In this document: positions 11,121 to 22,260 of the stretch, one piece after another
Layout: each line of letters starts with the position of its first letter
Numbering within the stretch: position 1 is the stretch's first letter
DNA from: Apoda limacodes
Lineage: Eukaryota > Arthropoda > Insecta > Lepidoptera > Limacodidae
NCBI GenBank assembly: GCA_946406115.1
Contig: OX291550.1
Span: 27,194,722-27,258,721, forward strand
DNA: 64,000 nt
Reading direction: 5' to 3'
Position numbers and translations under genes: made by a program
The notes under the pieces: generated by a model
Database searches by the model: none
The model's input: the letters and a program-made list of their open reading frames with translations, nothing else
Told to the model about the DNA's origin: nothing

Positions 11121-11699
11121 CACACCGGCACAATTAGCGGAACACAAAAAAAGGATTTAAACGAATGGCAGCAGGTTCTCTTTACTGATGAGTGCAGAGT
11201 TCTTTTAAAACAGATCGATGGGAGACAGCGAATATGGAGACGCAAAGGAGAACGCCACATACAGTCTAATTTTGAAGACACAGTGGCTTATGGTGGCGGC
11301 TCGATTATGGTTTGGGGAGGGATATGTTTGGAAGCTCGCACGGAGTTAGTGATAGTCACAGGAGGGACCATGACAGCAGATCGATACATCAGAGACATTT
11401 TAGAAGAACGTGTTGTACCATTTGCCCCATTTATTGGTGACGACTTTATTCTAATGCAAGATAATACTCGTGCTCATAGTGCACAATCGGTACAGGCATA
11501 TCTGAGCCACGTAGGTATACCGGTGATGCAGTGGCCAGCAAATTCCCCCGATATGAATCCGATAGAGCACGTCTGGGACTTGCTAAAAAGAAGGGTTAAA
11601 TCCAGAATGCCACCCCCCAACAATCTGAATGATTTCGTCAAATATATGCGTTATTATCTCATAGTCTCACTTTTTTTTTCCGCTAATTGTGCCGGTGTG
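11121..11699 (+). mobile_element. Internally deleted Tc1 element with intact inverted repeats
   Basis: The 22-bp ends are exact inverses: 'CACACCGGCACAATTAGCGG' on the left and 'CCGCTAATTGTGCCGGTGTG' on the right. Each is flanked by TA (11119-11120, 11700-11701). Total length is 579 bp, far below a full Tc1. The 5' part that would encode the DNA-binding domain is missing, and the left repeat runs almost directly into the catalytic domain. The 3' end of the transposase is also cut and runs into the right repeat. The clean ends suggest deletion within the element. Confidence 0.85.
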
Positions 11700-11708
11700 T
11701 ATATATAG
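11142..11708 (+). pseudogene. Tc1 DD34E transposase catalytic domain, truncated but open
   Basis: The frame is open from the left inverted repeat through 11708 with no stop. It holds the first Asp (LFTDECR), the box GSIMVWGGICLEA, the second Asp (LMQDNTRAH) and the Glu in DMNPIEHVW, with 34 residues between the last two acids (DD34E). The N-terminal helix-turn-helix half is absent and the C-terminal 30 or so residues are replaced by translated inverted repeat (..SANCAGVYI). It cannot bind its ends without the N-terminal domain. It is related to the pseudogene at 2064-3057: both share VVPFA.FIGD.F.LMQDN.R.H. Confidence 0.85.
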
Positions 11709-12430
11709 CTAATCTACAAGTTATATTTTACAAATTTTGTGAGATAGGTACCTACATATTTAAAAAAATACTACTTAAATAACTGTATATATAGCAATGC
11801 TGGTAAATATTTACTTGTCTGCAGAAGTTTTTTTGGTAAAAATAATTTTAATTGATAGAGTCGCACTTCACACAAATGAAATAAAAAAGTCAGCGGAAAA
11901 GATCAGATTTTGAAAAAAAAAGAATCTGTACTGAAATACTAGTGCTAGGTTAGGTTATGTTTTTTCCCCCGATCGGAGCCCACAGAGGGGTGTGTTTAAT
12001 ACATACCAAGCATAATTTCTGCTCATCATTTCATTTGGGTATAAGGGGATGCATCTTGATCCATTAAAATTATTTTTACGCAAAAATAACGAGGCGCAGA
12101 GAAGTAAAAAATTACCGCAATGCCACGTCTATAATATTCAAAACACCAGCGAATTCAAATTTGTTCACATAAATAACCTCATTTTATGATAATTTAGTGG
12201 CTTGTCAATTGCAACTATAACTATAACCAATCATTTTCGGCTGGTTATTGTTAACGTTAAAATTATGACTTAATTTGACAATTGTCAGATGGTGCACTCC
12301 ATTTTTTGCTTTACCGAGTATTTGACGAACCGTCAGACTTTTGTTATCGTTAAAGTTAGTTGGTGCAACCCAGCCTAAGTCTTTTTCTTTATTTCTCAAC
12401 TATATAGATGATTCACACACCTAGCTTTTC
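11702..12430. other. No recognised gene
   Basis: AT-rich. The stretch 12190-12375 has short self-complementary phrases (ATTGACAAGCC-like and TTGGTGCAACCCAGCC) that resemble ends of a dispersed repeat, but I cannot define its borders. Confidence 0.4.
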
Positions 12431-12560
12431 GGTGAAGTCAAAACAAGGCGTGTCTACTGGCACTGGGCCCGCGTGTGGACTATACCCCAAATCACCCTCG
12501 GTGATGCTAGGCCGTGCCCCCAGCAGTGGGAACGTATAGTCGTATAAGGTTCAGAAGGTA
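12430..12560 (+). repeat. LINE 3'-end scrap
   Basis: 'CCCCAGCAGTGGGAACGTAT' and the preceding 'GCTAGGCCGTGCCC' resemble the 3' region of lepidopteran RTE-like LINEs. No coding frame remains. Confidence 0.45.
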
Positions 12561-12865
12561 CAATTTATCATATAATAACAAAAAGGAGAAGTGACAGCCT
12601 TCAACAACTCAACACATGGTAAAACTTATTATTGTCCGCTCCTTACTACCGCTACCATACAAAGAAAATCAGGTGAGTATTAGTCATAAGCGTGATCACC
12701 AACGGCAATACCCATATAGGCTGGAGTTCCGTCAATTACCCATCCATACAGTGGTTACGTCTACAATCTGCCTTCTGACTCAATTAAAGTCACAAAGAAA
12801 AAAAGGCGATGCGTGCTCATCCACGATATTTTGAATATGGTATAATACTATTGATTAAATGATTA

Positions 12866-12933
12866 ATAAAACCGGCCAAGTGCGTACTCGCACCACCATA
12901 GAATGTAAGACTCGCACTTGACCAGTTTTATTA
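12866..12933. repeat. Hairpin made of two CCGGCCAAG repeat heads
   Basis: 'AATAAAACCGGCCAAGTGCG' is followed 27 bases later by its approximate inverse 'GCACTTGACCAGTTTTATT'. Both ends match the head of the repeat at 13085-13532, so this is a head-to-head pair with no body between. Confidence 0.6.
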
Positions 12934-13084
12934 GTAACACTTACAGTGCAACAAACTTTTTTGACCTTCTGACGGTCACTAGTGTCGTTGTAAGTTCACA
13001 CCATTTTAATATGGAGACTGTAGGTACATTATAAATTACTTCAAGTTGTTGTTGTTTGTGTTATTGTTGTTAAGATTAAGCAAA

Positions 13085-13532
13085 AAAATAAAACCGGCCA
13101 AGTGTGAGTCGGACTTGCACACGAAGGATTTCGTACTATTATCTATAAAAACGGCAAATTCACATCACATTGGTTGTATGGGAGCCCCCCCTTATAAATT
13201 TGTTTTATTTTAATTTGATTTTTATTTTTAAAGTGAATATTTAACTAAATATTCTGTGAATATTTCAAGCGTCTACCTGTTGCCGTTATCAATATCGAGC
13301 AAAAACTACCAAAAAAAAATGACGTTTGTTGTATGGCAGCCCTCTTAAATATTTATTTTATTCTGTTTTTTTAATAATTTTTGTTAAAGCGGCAACGGAA
13401 ATACATCTGTAAAATTTCAACTGTAACTATCGCGGTTCACGAGATACAGCTTGGTGACAGACGGACGGACAGCGAAGTCTTAGTACCAGGGTCCCGTTTT
13501 GTACCCTTTGGGTACGGAACCCTAAAAACAAA
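13085..13532 (+). repeat. CCGGCCAAG-headed dispersed repeat, near full copy
   Basis: Begins 'AAAACCGGCCAAGTGTGAGT' and ends 'CCTTTGGGTACGGAACCCTA'. It matches 53163-53573 throughout, including 'TTGCCGTTATCAATATCGAG', 'TTTGTTGTATGG.AGCCC', 'GCGGCAAC.GAAATA' and 'CACGAGATACAGC'. The open frame at 13381-13581 lies within this non-coding repeat. Confidence 0.8.
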
Positions 13533-13932
13533 AACATATTTCTTGTTATACAAGATAACTTATAGGGAAGACCCCTACTAAATTTTTACTTTTATTATTT
13601 GTTACAAAAATCCGCTACAACAGCAACAACAGTTACAAAAACACAAACAGGCTTCTACCTACTTCGATATCAAAGATAAGCAAAGAGCCATTTAAAGGTC
13701 GAAAAGGCAGAAAAACAGACAGACCAGCGTAGGTTTAGTAATACGGAACCCTGAAACAATGTTGTTCGGTTACTGTAGGTATATTAATTGTGATTAAGTA
13801 AGCCAAACTTTATTTGTAAGCTGTCGCTTACTGGAATCCTAAGGAGTAAATAAAACAAATGGTAAAATTTAAATTAAAAAAAAACTTTTTAATTAAATAA
13901 TGGCGTTACTATTTTAGATATATAATTCTACT

Positions 13933-14215
13933 GCATGGCCTCTGGTCGAGAGTAGAGCAGCCTCTGGTGGCCTTTAACCGTAAAAAAGATCAAAAAATTG
14001 CTGTATCTAATTAGCTATGTAATACAAGAACCCACATCAAAATAAGTCTAAGCCTTTTAAAATAACACATCTAGTGCAGCGCCCTCTGGTGGCCCACAAC
14101 CGTAAAACATGACAGACAAACATGCACAAAGGTGACACCTATATAATACAACTAACCGCATCCAAACCGGTCCTGTATTTTACTAAAACACATCTTATGT
14201 AGCGCCCCCCGTTGG
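13933..14215 (+). repeat. Scattered 'CTCTGGTGGCC' motifs
   Basis: 'GCAGCCTCTGGTGGCC', 'GCGCCCTCTGGTGGCCCAC' and 'AGCGCCCCCCGTTGG' occur about 130 bases apart, each followed by 'AACCGTAAAA' or related text. They look like diverged copies of one repeat (about 130 bp) in a short row. Confidence 0.45.
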
Positions 14216-14579
14216 TTTTTACTTATGCTTTTATTAACTTATCCCCAAAACATGACGAATCTGTTCTCAGATGATATCTATGTCATGAAGCAAAGTGCTT
14301 CTAAATCTGTTCAGTAGTTTCTTAAAAATATGGATACACATATACCGTCTCCGTGTGTTTCACCGTCGTGCGTAAAAAATAATATTAGACTTGTCTTAAC
14401 CCCAGGACTGTACGCCACCGCCGCTTTGGGAATTTAATTGCGCATAAGTATATAACTGATTAGATTATATTAAAGGCTTTTTAACACCTCTTCGCAAGTT
14501 ACACTCGCGCTTGTCCATCATAAAAACGGTAAGTAGTACATAAAAGCTTCAAACTTAAAATGATTGTAATGTAAGGTCT

Positions 14580-15345
14580 ATAGTAAAACAATAAACAATA
14601 AAAACCGGCCAAGTGCTAGATGAGCTCTTGAATTCTTAGGTGGTACGATACACGTGGTTAGGGAGTCCGACTCGCATTTGGTAGATTTTTATGATTCCGT
14701 TCTAAAAGGGTGACAACGGAGCCTTATTTTAGTAATAGGACTACGCTGTCTTTGTCTATCCGTCCGACCATCTAACAAAAAAAGAAAGTTCAAAAAGTGA
14801 ACATTTAAGGAACACGTTTGCATTTTGTTTGCTCTATCGTAAAAACAGTAATACATACAAGCATCAAATTTGTGATCATAGTGTGAGCTCTAAACAATTG
14901 CAAAAAATAATTAAAAGCCAAGTGTAGGACGGTTGCGAGCTATTACCATCTTAAATTTCCGTATTAGCGAAATTAGTCTAGAAACAGGTACACATAGATC
15001 ATGATCTCAAAATATCCCATATAGATATAAATATTCAAACATCAGGCTTGGCATTGGATGGGTGACCGCTTAGCGGCACGCTTTTTGTTCGTGTCTGTAA
15101 ATTACGTTAATGGTGGCACGGAACCCAGCGTACGCTAGTCCGACTCTCACTTCACCATTTTTAACCGACTTGAAAAAAGGAGGAGGTTCTATGTTCGACG
15201 GGTATGTTTTTTTTATGTATGTCCACCGATTTCTTCGTCAATTGTGAACTGATTTCAAAATATTTTTTTTTATTTGAAATTTCCTGAGGTGGCTCCATAT
15301 TAATGAAGTCGATTTAAAACTTAAACTGGAGATAAAAAACAATTG
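14580..15345. repeat. Cluster of repeat scraps
   Basis: Fragments of the CCGGCCAAG family occur at 14604-14690, 14920-14945 and, inverted, at 15115-15160. At 15160-15345 a separate common insect repeat begins 'TTTTAACCGACTTGAAAAAA' and 'GGAGGAGGTTCTATGTTCG', with 'CACCGATTTCTTCGTCAATT'. No coding content. Confidence 0.55.
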
Positions 15346-15935
15346 ATGTTAATTATAAACTGGTGAAACGCGCCTTTTATGTTGATAATTGTACAAAATT
15401 TTGTTCTTCTCTAATTCACGAAAGCTATTTTTTCAGCGATATTTCATTCCGCGCAACATTTTTTTCGACATTCTAATCGATAGGAGGGAATTTCCGAGAT
15501 TTTGTTTGGAATCACAAAAGGAACTTCCTAAGTGCGAACAATAAATATGATGTTATCTTCCTTTGATTTGTATCTATCTTATATAAAAATAAGTTAAAAC
15601 TCATATACAAATTAGTAAAGTTTCAATTAAAATTCGTTTGATTACAACCGATTGATTAGTCTTCGTAAAAAAAAAACTTTTTGTTTAACTTAACGAGGTT
15701 TGATTACGTTTTTTTATCGCCTAAGTATTTGTCTGAATAATTAGGTATAGTTATATATATATATATTAGATTTACTTATTTTAGTCAATTACCTAACTAC
15801 CTACTGATAGACCGAATGTGATAATAAAAGAAGAGATTTTCTAGAAGAAGGTTTAGGTAAGTACTTACATAAATAAATTTATGGGAACTATCTAGTGCAG
15901 GATCCGCATTGCAAAAAAAGTACGTGTCGGGCCAC

Positions 15936-15975
15936 TTATTTGCCACCTTAGTGGTAGGTATATAAAAAAATAGGA
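15936..15975 (+). repeat. LINE 3'-end stub
   Basis: 'TTTGCCACCTTAGTGGTA' followed by an A-run is the last part of the LINE at 53957-54463. Confidence 0.55.
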
Positions 15976-15979
15976 TTCC

Positions 15980-17800
15980 GTTGTTGTCCGTCAGAATATG
16001 CGGACTTTTTGTTGTTTGATAGTAGTAATGATTGTATTAAGAGGGACTGATTGTATTAATAAAGACAGGCAAATTCTATACAACGCGGTATATTAATGTA
16101 GATGGGTGAAAGCATTAAATAGTAATATTATTTGTATTAAAAATTGCTTATAACAGCCCTAGGAAAATTAACCGAATATAGGCATAAATTAGAGTAACTT
16201 TGTGATTTTTTTTATCAAGAAAATTTTATTGTAGGTATTAGTTTTTGGTAATATCAGATCTAGGAATTATATTATAATATCTAAATGTTTTACAAGTTCT
16301 TCTTGGCCGCTTTTGATAGATAATTTCTCACAAACAACAAACAAATTCTGAATTGAAAGTTTAGTGTGCATAGTTGGTATTATAAAATAAAAATTAATAA
16401 AAGTAATTTAAAATAACGTTTCGGAATATATCTATCAAATTTATTGATACAAATATTAATAATTGCATAATATCTTACTAATAAAAGTACGTACCTAAAT
16501 GATAAAATAATTCATGTCGCCATGCTAAATGTATGGAAGCGTTTATTTTATAAACCATTTTTGATACTATTGGATAGAGTTCGTGTAGCACTTTCAGGAT
16601 CAATAATCAGTGTTTCGATATCGTGTATGGTTTAAAAGTAATCGAGTGAGATCACTTATCGTTTCCACCCTGTATATATACATACACCGAATTAACATAA
16701 TTCTTAATCCATATTAACTCAATGCAGCACTGTACGCGCTGTCTTCACACTTCTGTAATTTCACCGTTTCTCTTTTCTCAGAAGTCAAATCCTCAAAAGA
16801 AGGAACTTTTTCCCCTTATACTTATAATTTGAACGAGTGGACTTTAGAGTGCTGAACGCGAGGTCTTCAGTCTTTTCCTCTTGGTTGGGTTAGGGACTAC
16901 TATATGAGAGTCACCACCAAAGATATTTATCTGAAGAGATCAATAATTGAGACACACATACAACATCTGAAGTCCGAAACTTTAATGAACGATGAAAAAT
17001 GTAACATTTAAAAATTTCAACATGTCATGACATCGTCGAGAATTTATGGAAACTAGAAATCTACGGAATAACACTATCTATATTTATTTTTCAGGGTTAT
17101 AAATAACACCTGAATTATTTACATTACTGAAATTTATGAAGTGATTAAAACTACTTCATACATTATATGTATTTAAATATTTTTTTAGCACATCAAACTA
17201 AATGATTTTATTGAATTTACCGCAATGTGTCACCTATCCTATCACCTAGATATGTTTAGCGATAGTTTTGAGTGTGTGATTTTGGAAAACGCTAAATGAA
17301 AGTGAAAAGATTAAGTGAAATCGTTAGGTCATGTGCGTCACTGTGTGGGAAGCGAGGTCTGGAAAGTAAATAAACATAGCTTTATTTCTATGTAATAATT
17401 ATTTGGAAATATCGTCACGAACAAAAATTAAAAAAATCTTAAATTAATAAAAGAAAATAGTTAAAAAGTATTTTAACCTAGACATTCACGAGATGAAATC
17501 TTGTATTTTATTTCTTAAGAGTCCATGATGTCTGCAGACTTTTAAAGCAAAAAAAAAAATATATGTTAATTTGGATTTGGAACTAGTTTTATGTTGATGA
17601 TTGTATAAAAATTTGTTCGAGTATTAATATTTTTAGTCTGCGTAAAAACAAAACAATTCGTCACTCAAAGGTAATAAATAAAAACTTTCTAACAAAACAA
17701 AACAACCGGATTTAAAAAGATGCACTAAAAAGGTAAAAATAATAAATCCGATCAGAAATTAGTCTGATTATTATTGATTAACCATATTATATTTCGTCAC
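15980..17800. other. AT-rich non-coding stretch
   Basis: No open frame above the reporting limit, no tandem array and no element end is recognised. Confidence 0.5.
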
Positions 17801-17807
17801 ATCAGCT

Positions 17808-17940
17808 TATTCTGGCCCGCTGCTGGACAAATGCCTTCTCGATGATGGATTACCACTTATCGCAGTCCTCTGCCTTCCGCATACTACTGGTTTTGGAGGA
17901 GTTTTAACACCCAAAAGAACACCCTACGGATCCGCCACTG
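17808..17940 (-). repeat. LINE 3'-end scrap, minus strand
   Basis: The minus strand reads 'GGCATTTGTCCAGCAGCGGG' followed by 'CCAGAATAAGCTGATG', the usual closing phrase of lepidopteran RTE-like LINEs. Confidence 0.5.
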
Positions 17941-19229
17941 GTTGGTGTTAGTAGTGTCGTAAAAATACTTTAGTGATACTAGTTTCATAATGTAATTTTG
18001 GCGAGCTCGACTGTAGATGTACTGATGTTCAGATTTAATTTGAAATTATATACGATTGTTCCAGGTAACAAGAGAGAACAGAAATACGATCCATGAACCC
18101 ATAATGAAGGAAATTAAGAACACTCTGAATTTCACATAAAATTATAGGTATTAAAAATGTTCTTACTTCCTAACTGATTATATTAAACAGAAATCCAAAG
18201 CTTTGTTTCCGATGTTTTTTTTTGCTGCCTCAGCCAATGTACGTTAAACAGAATACGTTAGCACTTCGCCGTATATATATTTTTTGACAATGTTTTTAGA
18301 AAATTATCTCCCAAGGAGGTAACATACGGGAAGAAATTTTGTTTGGGAGTTCCGCCTCTTGAAACAACGGGATATATTATTAGTGTGTAACAAAAAAACT
18401 TAAGCACGCGGCTAACTTCAAGAAAACCCAGCTAGTATTCAATGTAATTGTTAAAGTTTGTTTGTTTTTTACTTCCTTTACGTCGCACATTCCCCGGCAC
18501 GCTTATGTACGTACTGCATATGCCGTATATTCTAACTTGAGGCATCCTAAAGGCCTTGAAATCAAGTGTACGGGCAGTATGCGTACGGGCACTGGCAGTA
18601 TGCGTGCGGTTATATTTCTTCTACTTATGATAGAACACTAGCTGAAAACAACAGCTGTCGTAAACATTATGTTAAGTTTTAGAGCATATTCCGTTGAAGG
18701 GGTAGGCTCTAATGGGCGCACAGAACTTATTAAGTGGTAGGTACCATAGCGTAGTAAGTTATTACTAGTTAGTGGTACTGTGTGCTGAATTTCACTTCAG
18801 CGAAATAAAATGCAAGGTTGGTTTGCTAACAACTGTACACAAAGTAGACTATCCCCCGCCACGGTTCTCTCAAGGGGTGGCACCATGTAAGGTCGGTATG
18901 TACTATGTACTGCTACTGTACAAGATTAGACATTCCACAGGCGGATCTATTTTTAGGCTGCCGCCTAGGGGCCTGTAGTTATAATGGGTGGGTGCACTGA
19001 AACAATGAGCAATACTGCGAATTATAAAAGTCGAGAGGTGATGTGGGAGGCCCATGTAATGATTATCACAGCGCCGCACTACAGTCGAACATCTATAACA
19101 TTTCGCCGCGGTAATAAAAAATCCGAGAACTTGCAAAAAATATGGAAGTATGGAATAAAATTCTTTTTCCATTCTAGTTTGATATCTCCAAACCCAGTTG
19201 AAGTGAAATCACTCTGCTGCTGCTGATAA
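17941..19229. other. Non-coding stretch, partly GC-richer near 18840-19080
   Basis: Overlapping short frames on both strands at 18772-19226 have no domain signal. 'GGCGGATCTATTTTTAGGC' at about 18941 and 'GCCGCCTAGGGGCC' look like a repeat fragment. Nothing else is recognised. Confidence 0.4.
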
Positions 19230-19407
19230 ATCACTGTGGAATGTAAGTTCTTGTTTTTTTTTATTTATTAAATCTTTGACGGCTTTAGGTTCTACTCTTT
19301 CAAGCTAGGTAAATTTGCATACTAAATATTAGCTTAAAAGAGTAGAAACTAAGGCCGTCAAAGATCAAATAAATAAAAAAAAACAAGTACTTACATTCCA
19401 CAGTGAT
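19230..19407. mobile_element. MITE-like hairpin, 178 bp
   Basis: 'ATCACTGTGGAATGTAAGT' at the left is inverted as 'ACTTACATTCCACAGTGAT' at the right. The arms pair through poly-T/poly-A, 'TTTATT' and 'CTTTGACGGC..TAG.TTCTACTCTTT'. The loop is about 25 bases. No clear target duplication can be picked by eye. Confidence 0.75.
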
Positions 19408-19870
19408 GTACTTCTACAAGGGAAAATCGATATTTAGGCCGCCGAGTAATTACCACCCGGTAAAGTTGAAACAACCCGTTTTGTAACAGTTTTTCTATGG
19501 CAGTGCAAAGGAAGCAAAAAAAAAACCAAAACAGTTTAGATTGACAGTTGGAAAATTTCTCTACCCCGGGCGTCCCTAAACCCCTTTTGTAACTTCCTCG
19601 TTGCGATTTGGAACGCGAGCGCAACCTTAATTTTATTATTTGACACGGGATGATAAGTAAATACTATAAACTGTGTTTTTCATCTTACCTCGAGACTATA
19701 TGTACTGTGTTAAGAAAACTGCATTATACGTTAAGTTAGAAATTAATCTATTTTGTGATTTACAACATTAAATTATTTTATTGGCATAAGTATCAAGTTA
19801 AAAGTTTATTATTTAAAAATTCTTTCTTTAACATTGCTAAGCATAGAACAAATGAAAAATATTGTAGACG
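19408..19870. other. No recognised feature
   Basis: Short AT-rich gap between the hairpin element and a LINE stub. Confidence 0.4.
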
Positions 19871-19874
19871 ATAG

Positions 19875-20171
19875 GGTGGTTTGGACATGTTGAAAGAATG
19901 AACGAAAATAGATGCACAAAACAGATTTATGAATCTGAAGCAATTGGTAGGGTCGGTAGAGGTAGACCTCGGCAAACGTATGTAGATCAAATTGCGTACG
20001 TTCTCAGAAAAGGCCAGGTCAGGAGTACTCGGAACCGTAGGAAGTGTATGAAAGCATTGATGCGTATATATGAGGCAAGAGAGGTATGCCAGGATCGTAG
20101 CAAGTAGCAGTCTTTGGTCTCTGCCTACCCCTCTGGGAAACAGGCGTGATGTTATGTATGTATGTATGTAG
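19875..20171 (+). pseudogene. LINE ORF2 C-terminal stub
   Basis: The frame ending at 20107 reads RWFGHVERMNENR, then VGRGRPRQTYVDQI and LMRIYEAREVCQDRSK. This is the typical closing segment of an insect LINE ORF2 after the reverse transcriptase (H..RM, GRGRPR..W.D). All upstream domains are missing, as expected of 5' truncation during reverse transcription. It ends in an (ATGT)n tail at about 20152-20171. Confidence 0.75.
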
Positions 20172-20529
20172 ATTTTGGTAAACCCAACTCTCTATATGGA
20201 TGCGATTTTAGGCTAATTGTCTCTCATGCTTCAGCTTAATGCCTCAGAGTTGATTTTATCCTTTTAAGAAGGTCGGTATCTGAACAATTATGTTTTTATG
20301 TTCAAACAAATCTTTACAATTAAACGCATTATCTGCTAGCATTGAGTCCTTTATTTCACACTTATCTAAAAAGTGCCATTTGCCGATCACTTGTAAATCC
20401 TCCATATCCAAAAGAGCAAAATGATATTAATCCACCAGGAGTGGCACTATAACAAGAAGTTTAATTGTAATGAGATGCTTGTAGCTACTGAATCTTGCTT
20501 GTTGAGCTGAAGAATTTATTGTACCATCA

Positions 20530-20760
20530 ACAGGGCCGCAGAGAGAAAATCAGGGCCCCGGGGGAATCCATGTGCACGACTTTATTTCGGCGCACGCAGC
20601 TCCACAAACCAATTGCGCGTTCTCATTGGTCGTTGCTCTTCGGGTGCGAAAAATTGAAAAGATTGATTCTATGCACATTATACATAACAGTCAAAATCGT
20701 CATTAAAGTGAAAGTTTTTCGGAAAGTCGCGGGCCCTTCTTAAAACTGTGGGCCCGGGGG
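20530..20760. repeat. Possible hAT-like fragment with GGCCCGGGGG motifs
   Basis: 'CAGGGCCGCAGAGAG' at 20531 resembles a hAT left end (CAGGG..), and 'GGGCCCCGGGGGAAT' / 'GGGCCCGGGGGAAT' repeat at 20551 and 20751. No matching right end or 8-bp duplication is visible, so this is weak. Confidence 0.25.
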
Positions 20761-21184
20761 AATTAAATTATATTTTTTCAACATTAGTGGCATGTAATAA
20801 TCTAGTAAAGAACGACAAGGCCATATTGTACCAAAGCTCAATCACAAAATTCACCCAAGTTGCAAATATGTTTGTAACTTTTGATTTATTTATGCCAAAT
20901 AATTAGCTTATCTCAATATTAGCCTTATTTCTACAATATGTTACTAAGATAAACAGAAACTGACATAAATTACTCTTTTGCCTCTAGCGCAAATGATTAG
21001 CCATAGGCAAATATGTGGAAAAAACTAGTGAGAATTTTTCGAAACTCTAGGGCTTTTGATTCGCTATCATGTGTTCTTAATTGTCTTGTGAAATCTTAAT
21101 AATGTAGAAGTTTGGTTTTTTTACTGAAAAGAAATGAAATCATCAGTCAGAGAGTTTAAATTCAAAAGTGAAATTTCCACTAAG

Positions 21185-21305
21185 GGCCATCCATTTAATA
21201 CGACACGAGCAAAGAGAGAGGGGGGGGGGGGTCATGCAAAGTGTGACAAAGGCACATTGTTCATTTAAAACTTTACGTGACATACTAAATGTATGACCCC
21301 TATAG
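21185..21305. repeat. Dispersed repeat with a poly-G run
   Basis: 'GGCCATCCATTTAATACGACA' leads to a G-run and 'TCATGCAAAGTGTGACAAAG', closing with 'GACATACTAAATGTATGACC'. This resembles a repeat common in moth genomes in which 'CCATCCAT.TATTACGTCAC' forms the ends. Family identity is from memory. Confidence 0.45.
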
Positions 21306-22260
21306 TTCTGTTAGTTGACTGAGGGCTATCTTCTTCTGCCGATTTCTTACTTTGTACTGATGCTGATACATTAGTTTAGTGTAAGGTAGAAAGGAAAGAG
21401 TTCCTTTGCTGCGGTTGTCTGAATGTATCTCTTCTCTCTAGCAATAGCACTAGATGAAGGTTCAATAAAAATATTGATGGAACTGCAGATTGTTTTAGGT
21501 ACCTATCTATATTCACTCGAGGTAAACTTGTAGTAATAAGTATCCCGATAAACACCATCTTTTAAATGTTTTGAACATAACCTCGAAATATTCTCAGCTT
21601 AAAGTAGGTATCTGATTCTTAATATCCACTGCCTCAATTTCGTCATTTGTATTTTTTGCTAAAATTAGGTTTTGCTCATCGATATAAAGAACCAGATATG
21701 CCCGTGACCGAAATTTTGAGTCGCTACTTTAGAATGTATTGCTCTCTTTCTAACTTAGCTTATGTTGTATTGTTGTCCTTCTCGTCACTGGTTTGGAATA
21801 AGTCCTTCTATAATTAGACGATATCAACTGACGTTTATTTTGTTGTCAGTTTTTGATGATGGAACAGTACTAGCTACTGTCAGTTGGCTTCGTCTATAAA
21901 AATACGACTATAGTTTATTTCAATGTGAACACGTTTCGGTGCGGTGACAGTATGGAACGAGCATATCTTTATTTATATCGATGGTTTTGCTATTAATTTG
22001 CAGCCACTCAGAAGTAACGCGCCTATAGATGTGGATTTTTTTGTACTCGATACTTGAGATATTCGATATATTTATCTTAACGATGCACATCACTACAGCT
22101 CTTATCAGTTAACTAACTTAGTCTGTCAAGTTCTTATCTGCAGTTGCGGGAGGTATCAAAGTTCACTTTCTTCACTTTTGAAGAAGTTACATTCAGTATT
22201 TGTAGTTTTTGCTTTAACTGTAGAATATTGCAAAATATTTAAGTCACACTTAATCCGAAA
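21306..22260 (+). other. Upstream region and 5' UTR of ECHS1
   Basis: No coding region is seen. The ECHS1 transcript must start upstream of the ATG at 22261. An initiator-like 'ATCAGTT' lies near 22105 and no TATA box is obvious, but the start site cannot be placed from sequence alone. Confidence 0.35.

Noticed and set aside
18772..19226. Three overlapping frames on both strands
   Set aside because: Mutually overlapping, no motifs, and next to a hairpin element; probably chance.
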